Origin: a virus
Reading direction: 5' to 3' (one strand)
Virus record (IMG/VR): IMGVR_UViG_3300021960_007283
Span: 1-21,298 of that record
DNA: 21,298 nucleotides
The translations under genes were made by a program, and so were the position numbers. Below the pieces are notes generated by a model. It was not told the origin of the DNA. It searched no databases and saw nothing but the letters and a program-made list of their open reading frames with translations. This document shows, piece by piece, positions 14,375 through 19,961 of the stretch (the stretch's first letter is position 1; every line of letters begins with the position of its first letter).

Positions 14375-15233
14375 GATCTATTGTCCCCACTTCATTGAAT
14401 TGATAAACGCCATCTAGACTACCACGATACAAGTTTGCAAAGAATGCAACATTGCCAGTATGATTAACCATGTATCGACAATCAGATACACATCGCAGAG
14501 CAGCGTCAAACCACTGCGACCATTCAATACTATCTGCACCATTCTTCTCCATCAGATTCCAAATCACACTGTTGGATGTAGTGCTTGGAGTTTCTTCAAA
14601 GAAGACTACCTTATCACCCAGTGCCTCAACAAACATTTGAATGACTTGAGTTTGATCTGTTTGAAGAAGAACCTTGAAATCTGGATTCTCTTTAAGTAAC
14701 TTCTGAGTTACAATCAAATAGTCTTGGGGGTGTGCAAGAACAAGTTCTGTTGATTTATCAGTTCCACGATAAAGAACGGAGATCATCTTATCCGGATCAA
14801 GCAAATACTTATTAGTTAAGATATCAATCTTATTCGATACATTTTTACTAGGGCCAAAAAATCTATCAGTGATCTGATTGTAGATGTGAAAATCGTAAAG
14901 GTTTGGTTCAAACTTATTAGAATCTGGAAGTTCTACACCTGCATACAATTCCAAATCTACCTTAGGATTGATCTCATGGAAGTCAGGATAGATATCTTGC
15001 TCTGGATCTTTCTTGAAATGACGAAACCCCAGAGAGTAATCAATCCTCTCTGGGATAATACCATGACTTAAAAGAGTAAGAAGTGAATTGAAGACTTGGA
15101 ATTCATTAGAATAGAATCCACAGTTCCAAAGACAATACAATTCATCTACCTCTGGATGTGCCAAAAGGTCACATCCAGCATATCTCCCTGTGGTGCCACT
15201 AGCAACCACATACTTACAATTATGAAGTCTCAT
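14367..15233 (-). CDS. Fucosyltransferase-like GT-B protein
   Basis: 288 residues. MISVLYRGTDK at 150-160 and FKVLLQTDQTQV at 186-197 match the GVHYRGTD and IFLATDQTN motifs of the first domain of the large glycosyltransferase at 4217-5755, so the two share a fold and probably a donor class. NHTGNVAFFANLYRG near the C-terminus corresponds to the donor-binding loop. GT11/GT23-like fucosyltransferases use GDP-sugars, consistent with the GDP-mannose epimerase two genes upstream. The N-terminal 100 residues are less conserved. One-base stop/start overlap upstream and eight bases downstream. Confidence 0.75.
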   Translation of the reverse strand: MRLHNCKYVVASGTTGRYAGCDLLAHPEVDELYCLWNCGFYSNEFQVFNSLLTLLSHGIIPERIDYSLGFRHFKKDPEQDIYPDFHEINPKVDLELYAGVELPDSNKFEPNLYDFHIYNQITDRFFGPSKNVSNKIDILTNKYLLDPDKMISVLYRGTDKSTELVLAHPQDYLIVTQKLLKENPDFKVLLQTDQTQVIQMFVEALGDKVVFFEETPSTTSNSVIWNLMEKNGADSIEWSQWFDAALRCVSDCRYMVNHTGNVAFFANLYRGSLDGVYQFNEVGTIDLE

Positions 15234-15892
15234 TATGCACCAACAACATAATTACGAACTTTTTCTTCTTCAGTTGAAACAGGGAAGCAGATCAGATAGC
15301 CTTCTTGCAGATAAGACTCAACGATAATGTGAGTGTCATCAAGCAGTTCATAGACAAAATCCAGGTTTGCTCCACCGTGCAGGGTCTTGTTCTCAAAGTT
15401 TCCGTTCTCGTAAGGACCATCCTTGTAGATACGGATATCATCGATAACAATGATGTCCTTGCTTACGTCGCGCTTCTGACACAAGATACGTAGTTCTCCT
15501 TCCAGAGGGATCTTGATAAAGTCAGGATCATCACGAATAACCTCACGATGAAACTCATCACGATAAGAGTCAGGAAAGTGTGCGTCAAGGAAAAATAAAG
15601 CAGGGTTCTCATCTAGTTCTTTGATAACTTTAGGAAGTTCATCGTGACTATTACCCAAGTGCATCACTACATGATCGTTATCTTTAAAGTATTCTACTGC
15701 CTCGTCATGAATACGATCAAGGATCTCAATCGAATGCATCGTCAGATCAGGTTTCTGTAGTTGAGATACTTGAAGTAAAGAATTTTGGCCGTATGAATCT
15801 AAAATACCACCGGTTCCTGTTTCGACATAGTGTTGAATACCAAAGTCCTCAAAAGTTGGACGAAGGTTAATTGCATTTTGAAGTTTTGCCAT
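15233..15892 (-). CDS. Putative SAM-dependent methyltransferase
   Basis: 219 residues. HYVETGTGGILDSYG at 21-35 looks like motif I of a Rossmann methyltransferase, MHSIEILD at 52-59 the acidic ribose-binding strand, ALFFLDAHFP at 98-107 motif IV, and DIIVIDDIRIY at 146-156 the following strand. These fit a small sugar or natural-product O-methyltransferase, and an FkbM/TylF-like role is plausible in this operon. I cannot name the subfamily. The start and the GME stop share one base (TGATG). Confidence 0.65.
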   Translation of the reverse strand: MAKLQNAINLRPTFEDFGIQHYVETGTGGILDSYGQNSLLQVSQLQKPDLTMHSIEILDRIHDEAVEYFKDNDHVVMHLGNSHDELPKVIKELDENPALFFLDAHFPDSYRDEFHREVIRDDPDFIKIPLEGELRILCQKRDVSKDIIVIDDIRIYKDGPYENGNFENKTLHGGANLDFVYELLDDTHIIVESYLQEGYLICFPVSTEEEKVRNYVVGA

Positions 15893-16947
15893 CAGAGGTT
15901 TCCTTTCGTATTTTCAATTTGTTCTTTGATCCAATTATAAGTGATTCGGATCCCTTCTTCAAGTGTTTGCGAATAGTCCCATCCAAGTTTTTCGCGGATT
16001 AAATCGTTGTTAGAGTTCCTACCACGCACACCCAGAGGACCATCAATATGAATCTTAGTAACTTCTTTCTCTGCAACTCTAGCAGCAGTATCTACCAGTT
16101 GATTAATAGTCACCATCTCTTCAGAACCAATATTGACTGGTCCCATAAAGTCTGATTGCATCAATCGGAAAGTTGCTTCAACGCATTCGTCAACGAACAA
16201 GAAGGAACGAGTTTGTAAGCCATCTCCCCACACCTCGATTGCTCCACCTTGCTGCGGAAGGAAAGCAACTTTACGGCAGATTGCAGCTGGTGCCTTCTCT
16301 CTTCCACCGTCCCAGGTTCCTTCAGGACCGAAGATGTTGTGATACCTAGCAATCCTAACAGGGATGCCATGGTTGCGATTGTAAGCAAGGTAGAGACGCT
16401 CACTAAAGAGTTTCTCCCATCCATACTCGGAGTCTGGTGCTGCGGGGTATGCAGATTCTTCACGGCAGTCTGGGTTATCAGGATCGAGTTGATTATGCTC
16501 AGGATACATACAAGCAGAACCAGAGTAGAAAATTTTAGCAGTACGTTCTACTGTCTCATTAAACTTACGCTGCTCCTCAAGAACATTCAGATTAATAGTT
16601 ACAGAGTTATGCATGATATCTGCATCATTCTCACCAGTGAAGACGAAACCTGCACCACCCATATCAGCAGCAAACTGATAGATCTCATCAAAGGAAAGGT
16701 GATATCTATCAGGAACACTGGCATAGAAGTTCCCTTGAAATCCTTTAAATCGAATAACACGACTAACGAAAACTGGATCAGTCAGATCACCCAGAATAAA
16801 TTCGTTTGCTTCAGTTTCACAATACTCAGGATACTTTAAGTCTACTCCACGCACCCAGTATCCTTCGGCACGAAGTCTCTTGACCATATGACTTCCAATA
16901 AAGCCACCAGCACCTAGAACCAGTGCTGTTTTACTATATTCAGACAT
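15892..16947 (-). CDS. GDP-mannose 3,5-epimerase homologue
   Basis: 351 residues, an extended SDR. GAGGFIGSH at 12-20 binds NAD. The protein follows the plant/bacterial GDP-mannose 3,5-epimerase pattern closely: YQFAADMGGAGFV at 90-102, SACMYPE with acid/base Cys146, EYGWEK with Tyr175 and Lys179, RYHNIFGPEGTWDGGREKAP with Lys218, VWGDGLQTRSFLFVDECVEA, and GVRGRNSNNDLIREKLGW. GME converts GDP-D-mannose to GDP-L-galactose and GDP-L-gulose. It is the first gene of the sugar operon, read from the promoter at 16971-16999 with a very short leader. The product would feed the GDP-sugar transferases downstream. All catalytic residues I know for the family are present. Confidence 0.92.
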   Translation of the reverse strand: MSEYSKTALVLGAGGFIGSHMVKRLRAEGYWVRGVDLKYPEYCETEANEFILGDLTDPVFVSRVIRFKGFQGNFYASVPDRYHLSFDEIYQFAADMGGAGFVFTGENDADIMHNSVTINLNVLEEQRKFNETVERTAKIFYSGSACMYPEHNQLDPDNPDCREESAYPAAPDSEYGWEKLFSERLYLAYNRNHGIPVRIARYHNIFGPEGTWDGGREKAPAAICRKVAFLPQQGGAIEVWGDGLQTRSFLFVDECVEATFRLMQSDFMGPVNIGSEEMVTINQLVDTAARVAEKEVTKIHIDGPLGVRGRNSNNDLIREKLGWDYSQTLEEGIRITYNWIKEQIENTKGNL

Positions 16948-16970
16948 TAATAAAAAGTTTCTTCTTATAT

Positions 16971-16999
16971 ATGATACTAAAAAAGACCCTTGATGTCAA
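16971..16999 (-). promoter_or_regulatory. Sigma70-type promoter of the sugar operon
   Basis: Minus strand TTGACA (16999-16994), 17-base spacer, TATCAT (16976-16971; one mismatch). The start is expected near 16964, leaving a leader of about 17 bases. The -35 box is the loop and adjoining stem of the terminator hairpin at 16979-17007. Confidence 0.8.
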
Positions 17000-17007
17000 G
17001 GGTCTTT
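16979..17007 (-). terminator. Intrinsic terminator upstream of the sugar operon
   Basis: A 12-base perfect inverted repeat (AAAGACCCTTGA / TCAAGGGTCTTT, arms 16982-16993 and 16996-17007) has a two-base centre and on the minus strand ends in six Ts. It would stop transcription coming from the 66-residue gene and separate it from the operon. Confidence 0.85.
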
Positions 17008-17028
17008 GAGGGTTTTGCAGGCTCGCCA

Positions 17029-17047
17029 CTTACTTTTAGGAAGCAAG
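17029..17047 (-). repeat. Hairpin repeat copy 1, downstream of the 66-aa gene
   Basis: Minus strand CTTGCTT, loop CCTAA, AAGTAAG: a seven-pair stem with one G-U. The surrounding forty-odd bases (GGTTTCTTG... to AAGTGG) are similar to copy 2 at 17312-17330, giving an imperfect direct repeat flanking one gene. Confidence 0.7.
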
Positions 17048-17052
17048 AAACC

Positions 17053-17253
17053 TTAGACTTTTGTTCTAGCGTCAAGATACCAGGCATAAACCTCTTTGAT
17101 CATTTCTGCTAAGTCTCCACTTACTTCACCACTAGTACCCTTATCGGGATGTGTATGAGATTCAAGTGCTTGAAGTCTTGCTTCGACTTCTACGTCATAC
17201 TTTGACATCGCTGCACCAGATGCAGATTTTGCTGCCTTTCCTTGTGTTGACAT
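17053..17253 (-). CDS. 66-residue conserved small protein
   Basis: It starts MSTQGKAAKSASGAAMSKYD, a basic, Ala/Ser-rich flexible start, followed by a short coiled-coil-like segment (EVEARLQALESH), a Gly/Ser linker and a C-terminal helix. No enzymatic motif. I recall proteins with the same ASGAxMSKYDVEVE opening in marine T4-like phages; the function is not known to me. A CTAAATA motif at 17277-17283 lies 24 bases before the start, hinting at late expression. It is a single-gene unit between two related hairpins and ends before a strong terminator. Confidence 0.75.
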   Translation of the reverse strand: MSTQGKAAKSASGAAMSKYDVEVEARLQALESHTHPDKGTSGEVSGDLAEMIKEVYAWYLDARTKV

Positions 17254-17276
17254 TTGATTAAGAATAACTCTTGGAC

Positions 17277-17283
17277 TATTTAG
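17277..17283 (-). promoter_or_regulatory. CTAAATA late-type element
   Basis: Minus strand ACTAAATA, close to the T4 late TATAAATA, 24 bases before the start at 17253. The same motif and spacing occur before the starts at 57 and 19910. Confidence 0.45.
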
Positions 17284-17311
17284 TTTTTAGAAGGGTCTGA
17301 TGACTCCACCA

Positions 17312-17330
17312 CTTAGTTTTACGAACTAAG
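17312..17330 (-). repeat. Hairpin repeat copy 2, upstream of the 66-aa gene
   Basis: Minus strand CTTAGTT, loop CGTAA, AACTAAG: a perfect seven-pair stem. Relative to copy 1 two stem pairs have changed with pairing kept (G-U to A-U and C-G to G-C), suggesting selection for the RNA or DNA hairpin. It is flanked by GTCATTAGACCC and GTCATCAGACCC on the minus strand. Confidence 0.7.
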
Positions 17331-17363
17331 AAACGCAGGGGTCTAATGACCATCCCGACAGGG

Positions 17364-17606
17364 CTAGTTTACACGACTTACCGAGTCTGTTGTATAACAT
17401 GGTACACCAGATGGATCTAACCATTTAGTATACTCTGGGTCTTCAATCGACGAAAAAAGTTGCATCTGATTATCAAGAAGATACATATCACTGTATCTTT
17501 TTGTCCAACTATCTGCTTTCTGAATGCGGTAGTCTGGCATACCATTAATTTCTAATGTGCCACACTCAACATAACGATAAGGGAAACGTTCTAAAAGGAC
17601 TTTCAT
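17364..17606 (-). CDS. 80-residue hypothetical protein
   Basis: MKVLLERFPYRYVECGTLEI onward; soluble, with many Tyr, Asp and Pro, and no recognised motif. The ATG overlaps the stop of the preceding 70-residue gene (ATGA), so the pair is translated together from the promoter at 17838-17866. The length and the even spread of charged and aromatic residues look like a real folded protein. Function unknown. Confidence 0.65.
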   Translation of the reverse strand: MKVLLERFPYRYVECGTLEINGMPDYRIQKADSWTKRYSDMYLLDNQMQLFSSIEDPEYTKWLDPSGVPCYTTDSVSRVN

Positions 17607-17815
17607 GCTTCTACCGCTTCAAGATCAACAGCGACTTGTTCCATCAAGATATCATAATCATCAAGAGGATCGCCAGAAAAGACGACTCCGTTGTTCTCAT
17701 AATAACGACGGACCTTTTTGAGAAGTTTCGGATTCTTCACATCCAGGAAGAAATCACCATTTACAGCACCCCTAAGAGTTTGGATATCTTTCTTGAACTT
17801 AGTAGTCAGTGTCAT
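17603..17815 (-). CDS. 70-residue conserved small protein
   Basis: From ATG 17815: MTLTTKFKKDIQTLRGAVNG, then DFFLDVKNPKLLKKVRRYYE and an acidic C-terminus (GDPLDDYDILMEQVAVDLEA). A start 17 codons earlier would place the protein start at the promoter, so I rejected it. It reads as a small helical protein with a basic first half and acidic second half. I believe it has relatives in other cyanophages but know no function. It is the first gene of a two-gene unit. Confidence 0.7.
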   Translation of the reverse strand: MTLTTKFKKDIQTLRGAVNGDFFLDVKNPKLLKKVRRYYENNGVVFSGDPLDDYDILMEQVAVDLEAVEA

Positions 17816-17837
17816 TGTTCCGTTTGTTGACCTTAGT

Positions 17838-17866
17838 ATTATAAGTGATTTGACCATAAAGGTCAA
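17838..17866 (-). promoter_or_regulatory. Sigma70-type promoter with inverted repeat
   Basis: Minus strand TTGACC (17866-17861), 17 bases, TATAAT (17843-17838). The -35 is the left half of an inverted repeat TTGACC-N5-GGTCAA, and GGTCAAC occurs again just after the -10. The repeat could be an operator (inference). Confidence 0.75.
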
Positions 17867-17911
17867 CAGGACAGTCAGAGTTCTGTCTGAGTGCTTTCTG
17901 TGAGGAAGCCA

Positions 17912-17984
17912 TGCTGGTTGTGGGAATTGAACCCACTTTAGGCGCTTTATGAGAACGCTGCATTTACCAAATTGCTAAACCAGC
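17912..17984 (-). tRNA. trnM: tRNA with CAU anticodon (Met, or Ile if lysidine-modified)
   Basis: 73 bases fold as a full cloverleaf: acceptor GCTGGTT/AACCAGC (perfect), D stem GCA/TGC, anticodon stem GCGTT/AGCGC around loop CTCATAA, T stem GTGGG/CCCAC with loop TTCAATT, discriminator A, no encoded CCA. The anticodon CAT is at 17949-17951. CAU can be elongator methionine or minor isoleucine after modification; sequence alone does not decide, and the acceptor is not of the initiator type. A stable hairpin lies directly upstream. Confidence 0.9.
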
Positions 17985-17987
17985 TCG

Positions 17988-18006
17988 GTTAGGAACTCTT
18001 CCTAAC
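17988..18006 (-). other. Hairpin just upstream of the CAU tRNA
   Basis: Minus strand GTTAGGAA, loop GAG, TTCCTAAC: eight perfect pairs and a three-base loop, ending three bases before the tRNA 5' end. No T-run follows, so it is more likely a processing or stability element than a terminator. Confidence 0.6.
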
Positions 18007-18039
18007 TACCTCCAAAGTGTAGCATATTGTGGCAGTCCC

Positions 18040-18210
18040 TCAGGATCCTTCGTTGTGGTCTGTGTATATGCGTATGAGTTCATCATCCGCTGGAACCATC
18101 ACTGCTCTTTCCCCTTTATCGTTTTCTACACCTATGGTCTCTCCATTCTCCACTCTCTCCATGAGAGTTTCCCAGTTCTCCTGCCAGTATTCCACAGAAA
18201 AAAATTGCAT
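18040..18210 (-). CDS. Phd/YefM-like antitoxin (orphan)
   Basis: 56 residues: MQFFSVEYWQENWETLMERV, then ENGETIGVENDKGERAVMVP, ADDELIRIYTDHNEGS. The pattern S-V-x(3)-Q-x-N-(x)-L-x-x-R-V-x-x-G-E-x-x-x-V-x-x-x-x-G-x-x-A-V-M-V-P is that of the Phd/YefM antitoxin family, which dimerises, binds its operator and neutralises a partner toxin through its C-terminus. No toxin gene lies beside it, so it may block a host toxin-antitoxin system (inference). A perfect promoter at 18232-18260 drives it, inside the previous gene, giving it independent strong expression. Confidence 0.75.
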   Translation of the reverse strand: MQFFSVEYWQENWETLMERVENGETIGVENDKGERAVMVPADDELIRIYTDHNEGS

Positions 18211-18231
18211 CTTGCCATTATGTATGCAGAC

Positions 18232-18260
18232 ATTATATCTCTACTTATGTCCTCTGTCAA
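18232..18260 (-). promoter_or_regulatory. Perfect sigma70-type promoter for the antitoxin and tRNA
   Basis: Minus strand TTGACA (18260-18255), 17 bases, TATAAT (18237-18232), a full consensus match. It lies over the end of the 52-residue gene, with the TAG stop inside the spacer. Expected start near 18225. The CAU tRNA may be part of the same transcript. Confidence 0.85.
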
Positions 18261-18399
18261 ATGGTGCCCAGTGCTCCCATCCATATTTGTGGACAAGTTG
18301 CAACCCTATAATAGGAACAACAATTAATGAAAGGCTGAGTGCTCCAATTCCAAAAGGATTATTGAGAACTAGTGCTGCGAAGTGTGCTGCTTGATGCAT
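18241..18399 (-). CDS. 52-residue single-helix membrane protein
   Basis: MHQAAHFAALVLNNPFGIGA, then LSLSLIVVPIIGLQLVHKYG and a polar end WEHWAPFDRGHK. One membrane helix at about 18-36. The start and the stop of the 48-residue gene overlap by one base (TAATG). No family recognised. Part of the run of tiny membrane proteins. Confidence 0.7.
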   Translation of the reverse strand: MHQAAHFAALVLNNPFGIGALSLSLIVVPIIGLQLVHKYGWEHWAPFDRGHK

Positions 18400-18545
18400 T
18401 ATGGATTCCTTGGGTCAACACCCATATCTTTTAAATACTGGATCCACCAGTCTGCGTCTTTTATATATCTCCAATTTGGAACAGGTTTATCATGAAGCGA
18501 ATAGTATTCGTTAATCGCTTCATCGATAATCTGTGCGATCTCCAT
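18399..18545 (-). CDS. 48-residue small protein
   Basis: MEIAQIIDEAINEYYSLHDK, then PVPNWRYIKDADWWIQYLKD, MGVDPRNP. Start 18545 is chosen because AGAGGAAT directly precedes it; a longer version from 18665 would overlap the neighbour deeply and lack such a site. A helical, Trp/Tyr-rich soluble protein with no known motif. It overlaps the neighbour upstream by 26 bases. Confidence 0.65.
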   Translation of the reverse strand: MEIAQIIDEAINEYYSLHDKPVPNWRYIKDADWWIQYLKDMGVDPRNP

Positions 18546-18729
18546 ATTCCTCTTCCTCTTCATCAACATCTGCATATGCATCTGCCACGAAGGGTCCTCG
18601 TTTTCTAAAAGGTTCTTTTCCGACATAATTGCTTTCGTCGTTAACAGCAGATACCCAAACCGCAAGTTTCATTACTATAAAAATGATGACCAGTGGTGTG
18701 AAGCAACCAATTAAAATTACTGGATTCAT
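18520..18729 (-). CDS. 69-residue membrane protein with acidic tail
   Basis: A long hydrophobic segment at about 3-27 (VILIGCFTPLVIIFIVMKLAVWV), then a polar domain with PFRKRGPFVADAYADVDEEE and a strongly acidic end. One transmembrane helix with a cytoplasmic or lumenal tail. I recall similar MKLAVWVSAVNDES proteins in T4-like cyanophages, function unknown. Confidence 0.72.
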   Translation of the reverse strand: MNPVILIGCFTPLVIIFIVMKLAVWVSAVNDESNYVGKEPFRKRGPFVADAYADVDEEEEEYGDRTDYR

Positions 18730-18745
18730 AATTCATTAAAAGGAT

Positions 18746-18934
18746 TTACTGTAGTGTGATTTTTAACCATGGAAAAATAGGTTCAATCACTCCGATAAGT
18801 CGAAGAAGACCCTCAGCAAAAAGTGCGAGAACAACCCAACCAACACACATACTGATAATTCCAGCATTGCGATTATGTTTTCGTATAGCATCATCAATCA
18901 TCTCCTGCACTTCTACTTTAGTGACATTAGTCAT
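18746..18934 (-). CDS. 62-residue membrane protein
   Basis: From ATG 18934: MTNVTKVEVQEMIDDAIRKH, then a hydrophobic helix (about 25-50; IISMCVGWVVLALFAEGLL) and a short end. An N-terminal amphipathic helix plus one or two membrane segments. An upstream in-frame start would add seven residues and overlap the zinc-ribbon gene more deeply. Unknown function. Confidence 0.72.
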   Translation of the reverse strand: MTNVTKVEVQEMIDDAIRKHNRNAGIISMCVGWVVLALFAEGLLRLIGVIEPIFPWLKITLQ

Positions 18935-19196
18935 TGTCAAATTTGTTGAGCTCATCTAATACTTTTTTGCGTTCTTCAATTTTTCCATCTATATATCCCG
19001 TTCTCCATTCCCAAGTTTCTCCTCCGTCAATTCCTCTACTTGGATTAATGCATTGATTATCTGCATATTTGTTACAGACAAGGCCGGCAAGATCTAATTC
19101 ATTGCCTTTATTCATCGTCCCTGACCATCGATGACCTCCATTAATCCAAACTGCCCCACATTTAGGGCACTCTCTCCTCTCTAGTTTGAGATCCAT
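18927..19196 (-). CDS. 89-residue zinc-ribbon-like protein
   Basis: CPKCG at 10-14 and two further cysteines at about 41 and 49 (LVCNKYADNQC) make a plausible four-Cys zinc site. A conserved-looking NGGHRWSG, then GNELDLAGLVCNKY, INPSRGIDGGETWEW and a charged helical end. This CPKCGA-WINGxH type is, as I recall, recurrent in marine T4-like phages, of unknown function; nucleic-acid or protein binding is the usual role of such ribbons. Overlaps both neighbours. Confidence 0.78.
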   Translation of the reverse strand: MDLKLERRECPKCGAVWINGGHRWSGTMNKGNELDLAGLVCNKYADNQCINPSRGIDGGETWEWRTGYIDGKIEERKKVLDELNKFDND

Positions 19197-19395
19197 GGTT
19201 TCTATCCTTAATTAGTTGTATATGATCTAGGTTTAATGTATGGCGAAGTCTTCTTCGCATGAAGTACATTCTCACCTTAATAATTTGATATTTGATCAAA
19301 AGATCTAGATAAGAAACTAATCGCATGGTTTCATCATACCCAGCATATGCAATTAAGATTGCGAATGTTACGATAAGAAGATAAAACAGTAACAT
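19162..19395 (-). CDS. 77-residue membrane-anchored basic protein
   Basis: From ATG 19395: MLLFYLLIVTFAILIAYAGY gives an N-terminal membrane helix, followed by an amphipathic region and the very basic stretch RMYFMRRRLRHTL, so the tail should lie in the cytoplasm. An earlier in-frame start adds 15 polar residues inside a hairpin region and is less likely. Overlaps the zinc-ribbon gene by 35 bases. Unknown function. Confidence 0.7.
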   Translation of the reverse strand: MLLFYLLIVTFAILIAYAGYDETMRLVSYLDLLIKYQIIKVRMYFMRRRLRHTLNLDHIQLIKDRNHGSQTREERVP

Positions 19396-19433
19396 AGGTT
19401 TTAACTTATATTTGTATATAGACGATACACTAA

Positions 19434-19466
19434 TTAACAAATATTATTAGTATTTGTTAATACTAA
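19434..19466 (-). promoter_or_regulatory. Two mutually exclusive hairpins between small genes
   Basis: Stem A pairs 19451-19460 with 19434-19443 (TTAACAAATA / TATTTGTTAA, ten perfect pairs, loop of seven). Stem B pairs 19459-19466 with 19447-19454 (TTAGTATT / AATACTAA, eight perfect pairs, loop of four). They share bases, so only one can form at a time. Stem B overlaps the end of the 71-residue gene including its stop. Confidence 0.5.
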
Positions 19467-19662
19467 TAGGATCAACCTTCTTTAAAAATTCTTTTTCAGA
19501 TTGATAAATCTTTTTTTTTCCAGACCATAATTGATACCCTTCTACAAGTTCTGGAATTAACCATTGATCCACACGATAACAATACTTCCAATTAACTGGT
19601 TGAAAGCAATTTATTACTACCACTTGCCAGAATGCTACCAAGTGGATCATCAAACTTTTCAT
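19447..19662 (-). CDS. 71-residue hypothetical protein
   Basis: MKSLMIHLVAFWQVVVINCF, then QPVNWKYCYRVDQWLIPELV and a basic end (SGKKKIYQSEKEFLKK). The hydrophobic start could be a signal or membrane segment. The ATG overlaps the stop of the zinc-ribbon gene by one base (TAATG), which is the main reason for preferring this frame over a competing one of similar length at 19592-19819. Confidence 0.6.
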   Translation of the reverse strand: MKSLMIHLVAFWQVVVINCFQPVNWKYCYRVDQWLIPELVEGYQLWSGKKKIYQSEKEFLKKVDPISINKY

Positions 19663-19910
19663 TAGCGGACTTCAAAATCCAATCTCTTGACCTTACGTCT
19701 CCTACGTTCTTCTTGGTACAAAAGTTCTGAACGAGAGAAGATACTATCAATTTTTTCTTCCCTATCATAAGAAACCATAACAACTTTATCAAGATCAACC
19801 GCTCCAACTTTGTTATCAATCAAAGTCATCTTGTTTTGACAACTACAAGCCTGCAACTTATTAGTACTTACTAATTCCGTGTTACATTCTTTACATCTTA
19901 CAATAATCAT
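19662..19910 (-). CDS. 82-residue zinc-ribbon protein
   Basis: Begins MIIVRCKECNTELVSTNKLQ, followed by ACSCQNKM: CxxC and CxC pairs form a likely zinc knuckle. The C-terminus LYQEERRRRKVKRLDFEVR is highly basic, suggesting nucleic-acid binding. I recall this layout as widespread in T4-like cyanophages. A CTAAATA motif lies 24 bases before the start. Confidence 0.8.
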   Translation of the reverse strand: MIIVRCKECNTELVSTNKLQACSCQNKMTLIDNKVGAVDLDKVVMVSYDREEKIDSIFSRSELLYQEERRRRKVKRLDFEVR

Positions 19911-19933
19911 AATTACGGATTGTTGAGTGATTT

Positions 19934-19940
19934 TATTTAG
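19934..19940 (-). promoter_or_regulatory. CTAAATA late-type element
   Basis: Minus strand AACTAAATA, 24 bases before the start at 19910, matching the spacing at 17253 and 57. Confidence 0.45.
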
Positions 19941-19961
19941 TTAAGTTTAAATCAAACTAAG

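Noticed and set aside
17008-17345. Insertion sequence around the 66-residue gene
   Set aside because: The flanking repeats are direct rather than terminal inverted, no transposase is present and the gene has no mobile-element motif.
18029-18394. Plus-strand open frames here and elsewhere (for example 8501-8992, 11483-11977 and 16249-16839)
   Set aside because: They lie opposite well-supported minus-strand genes, have no recognisable motifs or start signals, and no plus-strand promoter was seen.
18546-18665. N-terminal extension of the 48-residue protein
   Set aside because: It overlaps the 69-residue membrane protein deeply, while a purine-rich ribosome-binding site sits directly before 18545.
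19592-19819. Minus-strand frame of 75 codons overlapping two small genes
   Set aside because: It crosses most of the zinc-ribbon gene in another frame and lacks the stop/start coupling that supports the 71-residue alternative.
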